Assembly: GCA_964416595.1 (NCBI GenBank)
Contig: CAYQES010000012.1
Span: 8,027-72,026, forward strand
Length of the DNA stretch: 64,000 nt
Direction of reading: 5' to 3'
From: JAKFYM01 sp964416595
GTDB lineage: Bacteria; Bdellovibrionota; UBA1018; CAIPTA01
Part shown: piece after piece, positions 41,277 through 50,462 of the stretch
Layout: each line of letters starts with the position of its first letter
How positions within the stretch are numbered: position 1 is the first letter of the stretch
The notes under the pieces: generated by a model
The model's input: the letters and a program-made list of their open reading frames with translations, nothing else
Databases searched by the model: none
What the model was told of the DNA's origin: nothing
Program-made: the position numbers and the translations under genes

Positions 41277-43760
41277 GTGCCCAAAATCATGCGATTATGC
41301 GCTATGCGTCACGGCCTGCAATCCCTACCCATTGATCCCTTTCTTCCTGAGATAGGGGAGAAGCTAAAAGCTCATGCGGCCGTGGTGGTGAGCGCGGCCC
41401 CAGGCGCTGGTAAAACTACCCGTCTACCCCCAGAGCTCCTAAAGATCACAGACAAGGCCGTATGGGTGCTGGAGCCCCGTAGGATCGCCGCGATTTCCGC
41501 GAGCCAGCGGATCGCCGAGGAACAGGGCTGTGAGCTTGGCCGTGAAGTGGGCTACCAAGTGCGTTTTGAGAATCGGAGCTCTCCTAACACCCGCTTGCTC
41601 TTTCTCACAGAGGCGTTGCTGCTCAGAAAACTCCTCCAAGATCCCGAATTAAAAAATGTGGGCTGCGTGGTGCTGGATGAATTCCACGAGCGAAGTTTGC
41701 ACGTGGATTTGGCTTTGGGGGCGTTAAAAGAATTGCAGGAACTTTCCCGGCCGGATTTGAAGATAGTGGTGATGTCCGCCACGTTGAACGCAAAACCTTT
41801 GGCAGAATATTTAAACGCCCCGGTAGTGGATGTGCCCGGCAAAGTTTTTCCTTTGGACATTCGTTTTGAAACGAAAGCCCAGCTTCTACGCACAGGCCCG
41901 GAATTCACGGATCGCATCAAAGCGTTGATCCAAAAAGCTGCCCGGGAAAATCCGGGAAATATCCTTTGCTTCTTGCCCGGTAGGGGCGAGATCGAGCGTT
42001 TGCGCTCTGAGTTTTCTGATGCACTACCACTCCATGGGCAATTAAGTTTACAGGAGCAAAAAGCGGCGCTTGCGCCCACACCGGGAAAAAGAAAAATTAT
42101 TTTAGCCACCAATGTGGCCGAAAGCTCCCTCACTGTGGAAGGAGTGAGCGTAGTGGTAGATAGCGGCTTGGCCCGCCTCTCGCAAGTCCATCCGCGCACC
42201 GGCTTTGCTTCTTTAGATCTTGTACGGATTTCCAAAGCCTCTGCAATCCAGAGGAGCGGCCGCGCGGCGCGCACGGGGCCAGGGGTGGTGTACCGGGCGT
42301 GGACAGCCTTTGACGAACAATCCATGCAGGAGTTTGAGGCGGCAGAAATTTTCCGTTCGGATCTTTCGGAGGCGCTTCTTCTTCTTTCCGCTTTGGGCGT
42401 TCCCCAATGGGAAAATTTTAGTTGGTTTGAAGCCCCCTCGGCTCGTTTATTAACCCAAGCTCGGGATTTTTTATTGGCCCTTGGGGCAATCGATAGCAGT
42501 GGCAAGCTTACGGCTCTTGGAAATGAGCTCCGGCAATTTCCGCTCCATCCACGCTTGGCAAAGCTTTTGTGGGAAGGAAAAAAACTTAACATCAGAGCTT
42601 TAGCCTGTGAGTTAGCCGCATTGTTATCGGAACCGGGCAAGCGCTTAGCCTTTTCTTACGAAATGGAAAATGATCTCTATCTTCGTTGGCAGGAATGGAA
42701 GCGTTTGAGAAATAAATCGATCACCAAAGCCTCTGATCAATTGAAGGCGCTTTTGGGTTGCCAAGGCGAAGAATCTACTGACGATGATTGGCTTTTGGCT
42801 CCAGAATTATTATTGGCTGTGTATCCCGATCGCTTGAGTCGCCGGCGTAAAGTAAATGAATCCCAAGGAAAAATGGTGGGCGGCCGGGGCGTGAAACTGC
42901 ATCCGGATTCCAGCGTAAAAACTTCCGAATATTTTTTAGCCCTAGAGCTTTCCGAGGGGCGGGATGCGGCGGAAACTTTGGTGTTCCAAGCCATTGGTCT
43001 TGCCAATGAACTCGTGGAAAGTTTGCCCACCCAGCCCATGGAGCGAGTAGAGTGGGACGAAGAAAAAAAGCGCTTCTTTGTGGTGGAAAATAAAGAGTGG
43101 CAGGGGCTCGCCATTGGTTCCGAGCACCGCCGCCCGGCGGAAGCCAATGAGGTGGGCGAACAGCTCGCGGCTTTAACTTTTGCCCGTTGGCAATGGCTCC
43201 TTCAAGAGCAACCCGATTTAAGCCAGTGGTGGGCTCGCCTCGAAGTTTTGCATCGCTTGCAACCGAGCTTGCCTCTTCTCACCCAGGAGCAAATCCAAGA
43301 GGCCTTATCCCAAGCTTGTTATGGGGAAAATTCCTTGGAAAAAGTTTTGGCCAAAGATCTTGTTCCTTTTTTCGAGAACCTTTTGCCCGAGGCCCAGCGT
43401 GCCGCTCTCCAAAAAGAATGCCCGGCTTCTTGGGTGGTGCCGAGCGGTAGCCGCTTACGAATCCAATACACAGAAGAACAAGGCCCTCAGGTGGAGGTTC
43501 GTTTACAAGAATTATTTGGTCTAAAGGCTGCTCCGAAAGTTGCTGGCCAAGCGCTCACGCTTTTTTTACTCGCGCCCAACTATCGGCCTGTGCAAGTAAC
43601 TCGAGATCTGGAAAGTTTTTGGAAAAATGGATATCCGCAAGTGAGAAAAGAAATGCGAGCCCGTTATCCAAAGCACAGCTGGCCCGAAGATCCCACAACA
43701 GCACTTCCACAAGCCAAGGGTCGAGCTCGAGGAGCCCTACCTCCGGAGATGAAAGCGTGA
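41277..43760 (+). CDS. hrpB: ATP-dependent helicase HrpB
   Basis: An 827-residue DEAH-family helicase of the bacterial HrpB group. Helicase motifs run in order: APGAGKTTRLP (I, near 42-52), VLDEFHERSLH (II, DEFH), VVMSATLN (III), FLPGRGEIERL (IV), TNVAESSLTVEGV (V) and IQRSGRAARTGPG (VI). The C-terminal HrpB-specific region reaches YPKHSWPEDPTTA. Length is normal. Start is uncertain: GTG 41277, ATG 41289 or ATG 41304 are all in frame. HrpB proteins are linked to RNA metabolism in a few species; the substrate is not known. It ends in a GTGA overlap with tsaE. Confidence 0.93.
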   Translation: MPKIMRLCAMRHGLQSLPIDPFLPEIGEKLKAHAAVVVSAAPGAGKTTRLPPELLKITDKAVWVLEPRRIAAISASQRIAEEQGCELGREVGYQVRFENRSSPNTRLLFLTEALLLRKLLQDPELKNVGCVVLDEFHERSLHVDLALGALKELQELSRPDLKIVVMSATLNAKPLAEYLNAPVVDVPGKVFPLDIRFETKAQLLRTGPEFTDRIKALIQKAARENPGNILCFLPGRGEIERLRSEFSDALPLHGQLSLQEQKAALAPTPGKRKIILATNVAESSLTVEGVSVVVDSGLARLSQVHPRTGFASLDLVRISKASAIQRSGRAARTGPGVVYRAWTAFDEQSMQEFEAAEIFRSDLSEALLLLSALGVPQWENFSWFEAPSARLLTQARDFLLALGAIDSSGKLTALGNELRQFPLHPRLAKLLWEGKKLNIRALACELAALLSEPGKRLAFSYEMENDLYLRWQEWKRLRNKSITKASDQLKALLGCQGEESTDDDWLLAPELLLAVYPDRLSRRRKVNESQGKMVGGRGVKLHPDSSVKTSEYFLALELSEGRDAAETLVFQAIGLANELVESLPTQPMERVEWDEEKKRFFVVENKEWQGLAIGSEHRRPAEANEVGEQLAALTFARWQWLLQEQPDLSQWWARLEVLHRLQPSLPLLTQEQIQEALSQACYGENSLEKVLAKDLVPFFENLLPEAQRAALQKECPASWVVPSGSRLRIQYTEEQGPQVEVRLQELFGLKAAPKVAGQALTLFLLAPNYRPVQVTRDLESFWKNGYPQVRKEMRARYPKHSWPEDPTTALPQAKGRARGALPPEMKA

Positions 43761-44197
43761 ACGTAGAAATCAAAAGCCCCGAGGCCATGGAAGCTTGGGG
43801 TTACCAATTTGCGGCGAGCCTTAGGCCGGGAGATATTGTAAAAATTACAGGCCCCTTGGGGGCGGGGAAAACCACTTTGGTGAGGGGGCTTGTCGCGGGT
43901 TTGGGTGGAAATCCGGATGAAGTTCATAGTCCAACTTTCTCTTTGGTTCATGTATATCAAACACCGACTGTTTCAATAAACCATTGCGATTTCTATAGGT
44001 TAGCAGATAATTCGGACTTGGAGGATTTCGGCGGATTGGAATTTTTTGATACCTCCGCAATCTATTTTGTGGAGTGGCCGGAGAGAATCCGACTTTGGAA
44101 ATCAATTACCTCGAACCGCTTGCTACACTTGGATCTTCGGATTGACGAATCGAGTCACGTGCGGCATTTGTCCGCGAAAATAAAAATTGTAGACTAA
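43757..44197 (+). CDS. tsaE: tRNA threonylcarbamoyladenosine biosynthesis ATPase TsaE
   Basis: A 146-residue P-loop ATPase of the t6A37 pathway, working with TsaB and TsaD. Walker A is GPLGAGKTTL (near 31-40), followed by SPTFSLVHVYQ and the HCDFYRLADNSDLEDFGGLEFFD block, where the usual D-x-Y-R and the E-x-x-x-E pattern are seen. GTG 43757 overlaps the hrpB stop and has GGAG nine bases upstream. Confidence 0.93.
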   Translation: MNVEIKSPEAMEAWGYQFAASLRPGDIVKITGPLGAGKTTLVRGLVAGLGGNPDEVHSPTFSLVHVYQTPTVSINHCDFYRLADNSDLEDFGGLEFFDTSAIYFVEWPERIRLWKSITSNRLLHLDLRIDESSHVRHLSAKIKIVD

Positions 44198-44366
44198 AAC
44201 ATTTTTGCCTGTTGACTTTGAGAGTAGGGTAGGAGACAACTTCTATATGATGCGTGGCATCAGTGCTGGCTAGTCGACCCTATTAGTTGATGCACTCTGT
44301 ACGCTATGGTAAAAATATAAGTGGAAGCAAAGGAAGGACTCTAAGGAGTCTTAGGGGGTAGAGAAT
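44198..44366 (+). promoter_or_regulatory. rrf2 upstream region with candidate promoter and palindrome
   Basis: The 169-base gap contains GATGC-GTG-GCATC, a 13-base palindrome at 44249-44261. It also has a -35/-10-like pair TTGATG (44287-44292), 17 bases, TAAAAA (44310-44315). The palindrome could be an operator for the regulator downstream. Both assignments are by eye. Confidence 0.35.
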
Positions 44367-44876
44367 ATGAGATTAACATCAAAAGGTAGATACGCAGTTC
44401 GGGCCATTTTGGACCTAACTTTCAATTCGAATGGCAAGCCTGTTCGTCTCCAAGAAATCAGCGAGCGCCAGAAGATCTCGTTGCATTATCTGGAGCAATT
44501 GTTCCGCCGCTTGCGTAAAGGCAATGTGGTGAAGAGTGTACGTGGTCCTGGCGGAGGTTACCTCTTAGCCCGTTCCATGGATGATATCGCAGTGAAAGAC
44601 GTACTTCTTTCTGTAGGCGAGAACATCAATCCTGCTCGGGATATTGTTGGACCTGCAGACATGAAAGAGTCCACCGTAGAGTTCGTGCTTACCAAGACGT
44701 ACTTCGAAAACTTGGCGGTTCTGATGCAAGAGTATCTAGAAACCACCACGCTCGGTGACTTGATCCGTAAAGCAAGAGGAGACACCAAGCTCCCTGCCCA
44801 AGCGGGAACCGCACCCAATGCCAACATTGGTCAAAATGCGGATCAGAACAAGCGCCTTGAAACCGATATATCTTGA
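44367..44876 (+). CDS. Rrf2-family transcriptional regulator lacking Fe-S cysteines
   Basis: A 169-residue regulator. The N-terminal winged helix is typical Rrf2: MRLTSKGRYAVRAILDL, ISLHYLEQLFRRLRKGNVVKS and RGPGGGYLLAR (near 59-69). The region that carries three cluster-binding Cys in IscR (after the wing, around 90-105) reads GENINPARDIVGPADMKEST and has no cysteine anywhere. So it cannot bind a cluster in the IscR manner. The neighbours, a cysteine desulfurase and mnmA, match the cymR-yrvO-trmU order of Bacillus, where CymR is also cluster-free and responds to cysteine status via CysK. The last 30 residues are a polar tail. Confidence 0.92.
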   Translation: MRLTSKGRYAVRAILDLTFNSNGKPVRLQEISERQKISLHYLEQLFRRLRKGNVVKSVRGPGGGYLLARSMDDIAVKDVLLSVGENINPARDIVGPADMKESTVEFVLTKTYFENLAVLMQEYLETTTLGDLIRKARGDTKLPAQAGTAPNANIGQNADQNKRLETDIS

Positions 44877-46074
44877 TCATAACGCCAGTACGATGATGGA
44901 GCAGGGAGCGAAAGCCGCCCTGCTCCTTTATTCTTCTACTGTTTCAGATCCCGCCAATTTCGGAAATCCTTCTTCGGTGCACTGGGCGGGCCGCCGAGTA
45001 AAATCCATTCTTGATGATGCTCGTGAAGAGATCGCCCAAGCTTTTGGCGCCGATGACTCGGAAGCCTTTTGTTTCACTTCGTCTGCTACCGAAGCCATTA
45101 ATACAGCCTTAAAGGGCTTTTACTTCCAGCACCAAACAGCAAACTCCGTTCACTTTATTTCTTCCCAAGTGGAGCACGAAGCCACTTTGGAAAGCTTAGA
45201 GTTTTTAAAAACCTTAGGGGCTAAAGTAACTCTCCTGCCTGTAGACTCTCAAGGACAGTTAGCCTTGTCAGATTTGCAATGGGCTCTGGCGAATACCGAA
45301 GGCGCCACTCTAGTTTCCTTAATGGCTGCCAATAATGAAACGGGTGTGATCTTTCCTTGGGAAGAAGCGGCCAAAATCACAAAAGCGGCGGGCGCATTTT
45401 TTCATTTAGATGCAGTGCAAGCGCCGGGGAAACTTGCGGGCTTTCAATTGCGAAATGGGCCCGTGGATTTGGCGAGTTTTTCCGCACACAAAGTGGGCGG
45501 TCCGAAAGGTGTGGGCGCGCTCTATGTGAAGCGAGGCATGAAGCTCACAAGTTTACTCCATGGAGGAGCCCAGGAACGAAAGCGCCGGGCGGGCACCACC
45601 AATGTAGCTGGTATCGCGGCTTTTGGTGCTGCGGCCAAGGCATTGTCGAATAGGGATTTAGCTTCCATGCTGCGGCTCAGGCAACTTCTGGAAGAAAAGG
45701 TGAAGCAAGCTGTAGAGGGCGTCACTATCCTAGGCGAAGGCGCTCCCCGCTTGGTAAATACGGCGAATTTTCTCTTTGCCGGTGTGCGGGGGGAAGCACT
45801 GCTCATGGGCATGGATCTAGAGGGGTTTGCCTTATCTAGCGGTAGTGCCTGTAATTCCGGCTCTTTATTGCCCTCCCACGTGCTTTTGGCCATGGGTTTG
45901 GACAAACTGGCAGCAGCGTCGGCCTTAAGGGTTTCCTTAGGCTCTGAGAACACTTTAGAAGAGGTTGAGGCCTTTGTGGCGGCCCTGCAAAAAGTAGTGG
46001 GGCGGATTCGGGCCCAGGTTGACGGTGAGCGTCGTCACGGGGTAATCTCTGCCTCGAAATGGCAAGTCAAGTAG
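44836..46074 (+). CDS. Cysteine desulfurase (NifS/YrvO-like), copy 2
   Basis: A PLP-dependent cysteine desulfurase of about 412 residues, clearly different from copy 1. The opening is PIYLDHNASTMMEQG, the PLP Lys is in ASFSAHKVGGPKG, and the persulfide Cys is in LSSGSACNSGSLLPSHVLLAMG. It lies directly before mnmA and overlaps it, so it most likely donates sulfur for tRNA 2-thiolation. The start is uncertain: ATG 44818, ATG 44836 or TTG 44857, all inside the end of the rrf2 gene. Confidence 0.92.
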   Translation: MRIRTSALKPIYLDHNASTMMEQGAKAALLLYSSTVSDPANFGNPSSVHWAGRRVKSILDDAREEIAQAFGADDSEAFCFTSSATEAINTALKGFYFQHQTANSVHFISSQVEHEATLESLEFLKTLGAKVTLLPVDSQGQLALSDLQWALANTEGATLVSLMAANNETGVIFPWEEAAKITKAAGAFFHLDAVQAPGKLAGFQLRNGPVDLASFSAHKVGGPKGVGALYVKRGMKLTSLLHGGAQERKRRAGTTNVAGIAAFGAAAKALSNRDLASMLRLRQLLEEKVKQAVEGVTILGEGAPRLVNTANFLFAGVRGEALLMGMDLEGFALSSGSACNSGSLLPSHVLLAMGLDKLAAASALRVSLGSENTLEEVEAFVAALQKVVGRIRAQVDGERRHGVISASKWQVK

Positions 46075-47204
46075 CGAAATCCAAAGGAAAAGTGGTGGTA
46101 GCCATGAGCGGCGGGGTGGACTCGTCCGTGACGGCGGCTATCTTGCAATTGCAAGGTTACGAAGTGATCGGCATGTCGATCCAAACTTTTGACAATGCCA
46201 AAGAAGAAAAAGATCGCTTCGATTCCTGCTGTTCCATTTCTGATATGAACGATGCCCGCCGGGTTTGTGAAACCTTGGGTGTTCCGTTTTTTGTGGTCAA
46301 TGCGGTGGACGCCTTTGAAAGTCGAGTGATCGATTATTTTGTGTCTGAATATTTACAGGCCCGCACGCCGAATCCTTGTGTGCTTTGCAATAACCATATC
46401 AAATTTGATTATCTGCTCGAGCGAGCTTTAGAATTGGGCGCAGATTTTGTGGCCACGGGTCACTACGCAAAAGTGCATCACGATGACGATACGGGCCGCT
46501 ATTCTATTCTTAGAGCAGTGGATGAACAAAAAGACCAAAGCTACTATCTTTTTGGTTTAAGCCAGCACCAACTGAAACACACTCTTATGCCCTTGGGCGA
46601 TTTGCGCAAAATCCAAGTGCGAAAGCTCGCCCAAGAGTTTGGGCTTTTGCGGGTTTCTAAAAAACCTGACTCCCAAGAAATTTGTTTTGTGGGCAGCGAA
46701 GGTTACGCCAAGTTTATCGAGAAAAAGGTGGGGCCTTCGGTTTTTGTGCCCGGGCAATTTGTTTTACCCGGCGGGGAAATGGTGGGCGCACACCAAGGCG
46801 TGCATCATTTCACTTTAGGCCAAAGAAAGGGATTGCCTGCGGAAGTAATTCAGGCGGCTCAGAAAATGGGTTATGGAGAGGTTTACGTAAGTGCCATCGA
46901 TTTAGAGTCAGGCACCGTAACTTTGGGGCGGGACCAAAATCTTTTAAAATCCAAGTTAATCGCCCAAAACTTCAATTGGATGATCGGTGGAGATTTTAGT
47001 CTAGATCGAAAAGTTACTGCGCGTATTCGTTCCCGTCATGAAGGGGCAAGTGCGCGGGCTAGGATATATTCCGGTGACCGAGTGATGGTGGAGTTTGATG
47101 AACCGCAACGGGCAATCACTCCTGGCCAAGCCGTAGTGCTCTACGAGAATGATATGGTGATTGGTGGGGGCTGGATCGAGAAAGTGCAGGATTCCCTTGG
47201 CTGA
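46059..47204 (+). CDS. mnmA: tRNA-specific 2-thiouridylase MnmA
   Basis: A 381-residue enzyme that makes s2U34 in Lys, Glu and Gln tRNAs. The ATP pyrophosphatase P-loop is AMSGGVDSSVTAAIL (near 14-28). The nucleophilic Cys is in TPNPCVLCN near 105-113, and the second catalytic Cys in KPDSQEICFVG near 202-212. Length is normal. It overlaps the desulfurase gene by 16 bases and mtaB by 8. Confidence 0.96.
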   Translation: MASQVAKSKGKVVVAMSGGVDSSVTAAILQLQGYEVIGMSIQTFDNAKEEKDRFDSCCSISDMNDARRVCETLGVPFFVVNAVDAFESRVIDYFVSEYLQARTPNPCVLCNNHIKFDYLLERALELGADFVATGHYAKVHHDDDTGRYSILRAVDEQKDQSYYLFGLSQHQLKHTLMPLGDLRKIQVRKLAQEFGLLRVSKKPDSQEICFVGSEGYAKFIEKKVGPSVFVPGQFVLPGGEMVGAHQGVHHFTLGQRKGLPAEVIQAAQKMGYGEVYVSAIDLESGTVTLGRDQNLLKSKLIAQNFNWMIGGDFSLDRKVTARIRSRHEGASARARIYSGDRVMVEFDEPQRAITPGQAVVLYENDMVIGGGWIEKVQDSLG

Positions 47205-48531
47205 GGGTAAGTTCACGTACGCTATTTCTACGATGGGCTGCAAAGCCAACCTCACGGATTCTCAGGCCTTAGAAGCGCGGCTACAGAAGCTCGGGGGGGC
47301 GGGAGCTTCGGCCGAGGAAGCCGATCTCTATCTTTTAAACACCTGCACCGTAACGGACCAAGCGGATAAAGAGGCCCGCGGGCTTTTGCGAAAAGGCAAG
47401 GCTCCTTTCACCATTGCCACCGGTTGCTTGGCAGAGGTAGATCCAGAGCAACTATCCCTTCCGTCTGATTCCCCTCGGCAACTAAAAGTGCTGCGCAATA
47501 GCGCCAAGGACCAATTAGAAACCGTAGTGGAAGAGTGGCTAACAGGCATGGTGCAAAAACAAAAAACTCTACAAGGTGATCGCATCGGCTGGCACGAAAA
47601 AATTTTGGAGAATCGGGATCCATCCATCCCGGTGGAGGCGTCTTTTCGCACGCGTGCGTTTTATAAAGTGCAAGATGGCTGCAATGCATTCTGCGCCTAC
47701 TGCGTGATTCCCTTGGCCCGTGGGCGAAGCCGAAGTTTACCGGCCGAGCAAGTGGTGAAAGAAATCCAGGCCCTTGTAGATAGTGGTGTGAAGGAAGTAG
47801 CTCTCACGGCTATTCACGCTGCTGATTATGAGTGGGAAGGTTTAAGCTTTACGGGTTTAGTGGAAAAAATTTTGCAGGAAACTTCCGTTCCACGTTTACG
47901 CCTCACTTCCTTGGATCCGGCCGAAATTCCCGATTCTCTTTTAGCCCTCATGCAATCCCAATCTCGCCTTTGCCCGCACTTCCATGTTTCTTTGCAAGCT
48001 GCCAACGATAGGGTGTTAACGGCAATGAAGCGGGGCTATGGCACAAAAGAAATCGAAGATCGTTTACTGGCCATTCAACGCACTTTGCCCCATGCCTATG
48101 TGGGCATGGATCTGATCGCTGGCTTTCCCGGGGAAACCGACGAAGAATTTATGGACGGTTTCTGCCGTTTAGAAAAATTGCCCTTCACTAAGGCCCATGT
48201 GTTTCCTTTTTCTGTGCGGCGAAATACGGCCGCGGCCCGCTTAGTCACTGCAGGTTTGGCGGTGCCGGCATCAAAGATTCACGAGCGAGCCGCAAAGCTC
48301 AGGGCCCTCAGCGAAGAGAAATTCCGAGCCGCCTTGGCCACCAAAACAGGCAGCAGTTTGGAAGTATTAGTGGAGGAAAAGCAGTTACGCGTAGGAACGC
48401 GGATTTGCTCCACGGGGCATGGACGGAATTTTTATAAGGTGCTCATTCCGGGCCAGCACCAAGCGAATCAGTTAAAACGAGTGCGGATCGTGGGCGTGCA
48501 TCAGGATTTTTTGAAGGGAGAATTGGTATGA
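47197..48531 (+). CDS. mtaB: tRNA t6A37 methylthiotransferase MtaB-type
   Basis: A 444-residue radical SAM methylthiotransferase converting t6A37 to ms2t6A37. The UPF0004 domain has TMGCKANLTDSQ, LLNTCTVTDQADKEAR and ATGCLAEVD, giving the three auxiliary-cluster cysteines. The radical SAM CxxxCxxC is in CNAFCAYCVIPLARG (near 166-180). A TRAM-like C-terminal region follows. TTG 47197 was chosen because AGGA lies five bases upstream, inside the end of mnmA. It extends the tRNA-modification theme of this operon and, with tsaE nearby, covers the t6A branch. Confidence 0.94.
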   Translation: MAEGKFTYAISTMGCKANLTDSQALEARLQKLGGAGASAEEADLYLLNTCTVTDQADKEARGLLRKGKAPFTIATGCLAEVDPEQLSLPSDSPRQLKVLRNSAKDQLETVVEEWLTGMVQKQKTLQGDRIGWHEKILENRDPSIPVEASFRTRAFYKVQDGCNAFCAYCVIPLARGRSRSLPAEQVVKEIQALVDSGVKEVALTAIHAADYEWEGLSFTGLVEKILQETSVPRLRLTSLDPAEIPDSLLALMQSQSRLCPHFHVSLQAANDRVLTAMKRGYGTKEIEDRLLAIQRTLPHAYVGMDLIAGFPGETDEEFMDGFCRLEKLPFTKAHVFPFSVRRNTAAARLVTAGLAVPASKIHERAAKLRALSEEKFRAALATKTGSSLEVLVEEKQLRVGTRICSTGHGRNFYKVLIPGQHQANQLKRVRIVGVHQDFLKGELV

Positions 48532-49091
48532 CCATTCTATCATTGTTATTTACATTGCCAATTTTGGCGGCCATAACAAGCCCCCAAGAAGTAGTGAAAG
48601 ATATTTTTGCTAAAGCCAGTTTGCCAGAGGTAGCCGTGGACCATAGCAAACAATCAGAGATCAATTCTTTGGTGGATTTTGATGCCTTAGCAAAGGCCGC
48701 TCTTGGCAAAGAAGCAAAAGCTCTTCCAGCCAAGGAAGTGCAGTGGTTTCGCCAAACCTTGCAAGAGATCATTACCCGCACCGTGTATCCGAAGGCCCCG
48801 GATTTCTTAAAAGACGTGAAAATTACCTATGATTCCGTGCAAGAGAAGGCCGGTAAGGCTGTGGTTATTAGTTCCGTGCAAAATAAAGCGGATTTAACCG
48901 ACGTGGTATATCGCATGCAAAAAAATAAAGATGGCGTATGGAAAGTAGTGGATGTTTCCATCTCGGGCCTTTCTTGGGTAGAATCTATCCAAGATCAAGT
49001 GCGCGACGTAATCAAAAAGAAGAAATGGCAGGGTCTAAAAGACGCCATGAACAAGCGGCTCAATGAATTAAAATCGGGAAAGACTACTTGA
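48528..49091 (+). CDS. MlaC-type phospholipid-binding protein (Tol/Ttg2D family)
   Basis: A 187-residue periplasmic protein with a short signal (MTILSLLFTLPILAA). Family features are QEVVKDIFAKA near the start, LVDFDALAKAALGK (near 48-61, the D-x-x-x-x-A-x-x-x-L-G pattern), FRQTLQEIITRTVYP (near 84-98) and VVYRMQKNKDGVWKVVDVSISGLSWV near 126-151. MlaC shuttles phospholipids between the outer and inner membrane. No mlaD, mlaE or mlaF is adjacent, but a TolC-type gene follows at once. Confidence 0.88.
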   Translation: MTILSLLFTLPILAAITSPQEVVKDIFAKASLPEVAVDHSKQSEINSLVDFDALAKAALGKEAKALPAKEVQWFRQTLQEIITRTVYPKAPDFLKDVKITYDSVQEKAGKAVVISSVQNKADLTDVVYRMQKNKDGVWKVVDVSISGLSWVESIQDQVRDVIKKKKWQGLKDAMNKRLNELKSGKTT

Positions 49092-50389
49092 GGATTGGTT
49101 TGCTTTTTTTGCTGCTACCGCTTTTCGCTGCGGCTGAGCCCGTGAGTCTACCGGATGCTATTGCCTTAGCTTTGAAACAAAACGGCGAGCTCCTAGCCCA
49201 ACGGTTACAAGCCATCCAAGCCAAAGAAGATATCCGCCAAGTGCAGGGGGAGTTTGGCCCGAAACTGGAAGCCTTGGCGGGAATTGGTCCGATCACGAGG
49301 GCCACGGGAAACGCCACCTCTTCCCACGAGGAAAAAGGCTCTTTCGGCCGCATGATCTTAGGAAAAATCAGCATCACTCAGCCCTTTTACACCTGGGGGC
49401 GTAAAACCAATTATGAAAATGCGGCCACCGCTGGCACTCACGTGAAAGAGGCGGAAGCGGCATTGAAAGAAGAGGACGTTCGCTTTCAAGTGAAGGAAGC
49501 CTACTACGGCTATCAATTGGCCAACTCTTTGCGGGATTTTATTGAGGGTGGAAAAGCTGAGCTTACTAAAGCTTTGGAAAAACGTGGCAAGAAGAAGAAA
49601 GAAAATAAAGAGGACTTCCGCTTAGAAATTTTTTTGAGGGAAGTGGAAGGCCGCGAGGCAGAGGTGAAGAAGTTTTTTGCCTTGGCCAAAGAGGGATTGG
49701 CTTTGCGGCTTGGAGTGGAGAGGGGCGCTGTGGAGCCCAAGGATCCTTGGCTATTGCCGGAAACTAGAGAGAAAAAGTCCGTGGAGCACTATGTGGCCTT
49801 GGCCCAAGGATCCCGTCCGGAATTCCAACAACTTTCCCAAGGAATTTTTGCGAAAAGAAATTTAGCCAAGGCCGAAAAAAAGGCGCTATTGCCCATGTTT
49901 GTGTTCCTAGCTTCCTACGAACTATCGGATACCAACGTGCGCCCGCATCAACCGGGTGTGTTTGCTTATGACCCCTATAACCGAGAAGTTTGGGCCGCTG
50001 GTGTGGGGTTAAAATTAGATTTTCAATGGGCACTCCAAGATGCCAAGGCCGCAAAACTGCGGGCCGAAGCGAGTGAATTAGAAGCTAAAGAGACTTTTGC
50101 TCGTAGAGGCATTGAAACCGAAGTGCGTAAGGCTTATTTGGAAGTAGAAGAGGCGGAAGCCCGTCTTGCGGCGGCAAAAGCGGCCTACACCACGGGCAAA
50201 AAATGGCTTACAGGCGAGGTGATAGGCTTTAGTTCGGGTTTAGGCGGCAGCCAAGGCTTGGCCGAGGCCTATGGTGCCCGGGCAGAGACAGCCAAAAACT
50301 ATTTTGAAGCGGTGTTCCGTCAGCATATGGCTTGGGCGGCTCTTTCCAAGGCCGTTGGCACTGAAGTGGATCCGCTTCTATTGCGCTGA
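49088..50389 (+). CDS. TolC-family outer membrane protein
   Basis: A 433-residue outer-membrane channel/efflux family protein with a signal peptide (MRIGLLFLLLPLFAAA). Two half-repeats, each with long coiled-coil helices, are seen: ALKQNGELLAQRLQAIQAKEDIRQVQGEFGPKL in the first and RAEASELEAKETFARRGIETEVRKAYLEVEEAEARLAAAKAAY in the second. A Lys/Glu-rich insertion near 155-185 (KRGKKKKENKEDF) is unusual. TTG 49088 overlaps the mlaC-like stop. No inner-membrane pump partner is visible, so its role with MlaC is inferred only from position. Confidence 0.88.
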   Translation: MRIGLLFLLLPLFAAAEPVSLPDAIALALKQNGELLAQRLQAIQAKEDIRQVQGEFGPKLEALAGIGPITRATGNATSSHEEKGSFGRMILGKISITQPFYTWGRKTNYENAATAGTHVKEAEAALKEEDVRFQVKEAYYGYQLANSLRDFIEGGKAELTKALEKRGKKKKENKEDFRLEIFLREVEGREAEVKKFFALAKEGLALRLGVERGAVEPKDPWLLPETREKKSVEHYVALAQGSRPEFQQLSQGIFAKRNLAKAEKKALLPMFVFLASYELSDTNVRPHQPGVFAYDPYNREVWAAGVGLKLDFQWALQDAKAAKLRAEASELEAKETFARRGIETEVRKAYLEVEEAEARLAAAKAAYTTGKKWLTGEVIGFSSGLGGSQGLAEAYGARAETAKNYFEAVFRQHMAWAALSKAVGTEVDPLLLR

Positions 50390-50462
50390 AGCATTTGGGA
50401 ATTCTTTACGAAATTGGCCCGCTGGGGTAAATGGCTTATTCAACCTGAAAAAGGAAATTTAC

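Noticed and set aside
41552..42640. Long minus-strand reading frame of 362 codons opposite hrpB
   Set aside because: It is Ser/Arg/Lys-rich with no domain, has no ribosome site and lies wholly inside the HrpB helicase, whose motifs are intact. It is an antisense shadow of biased codons.
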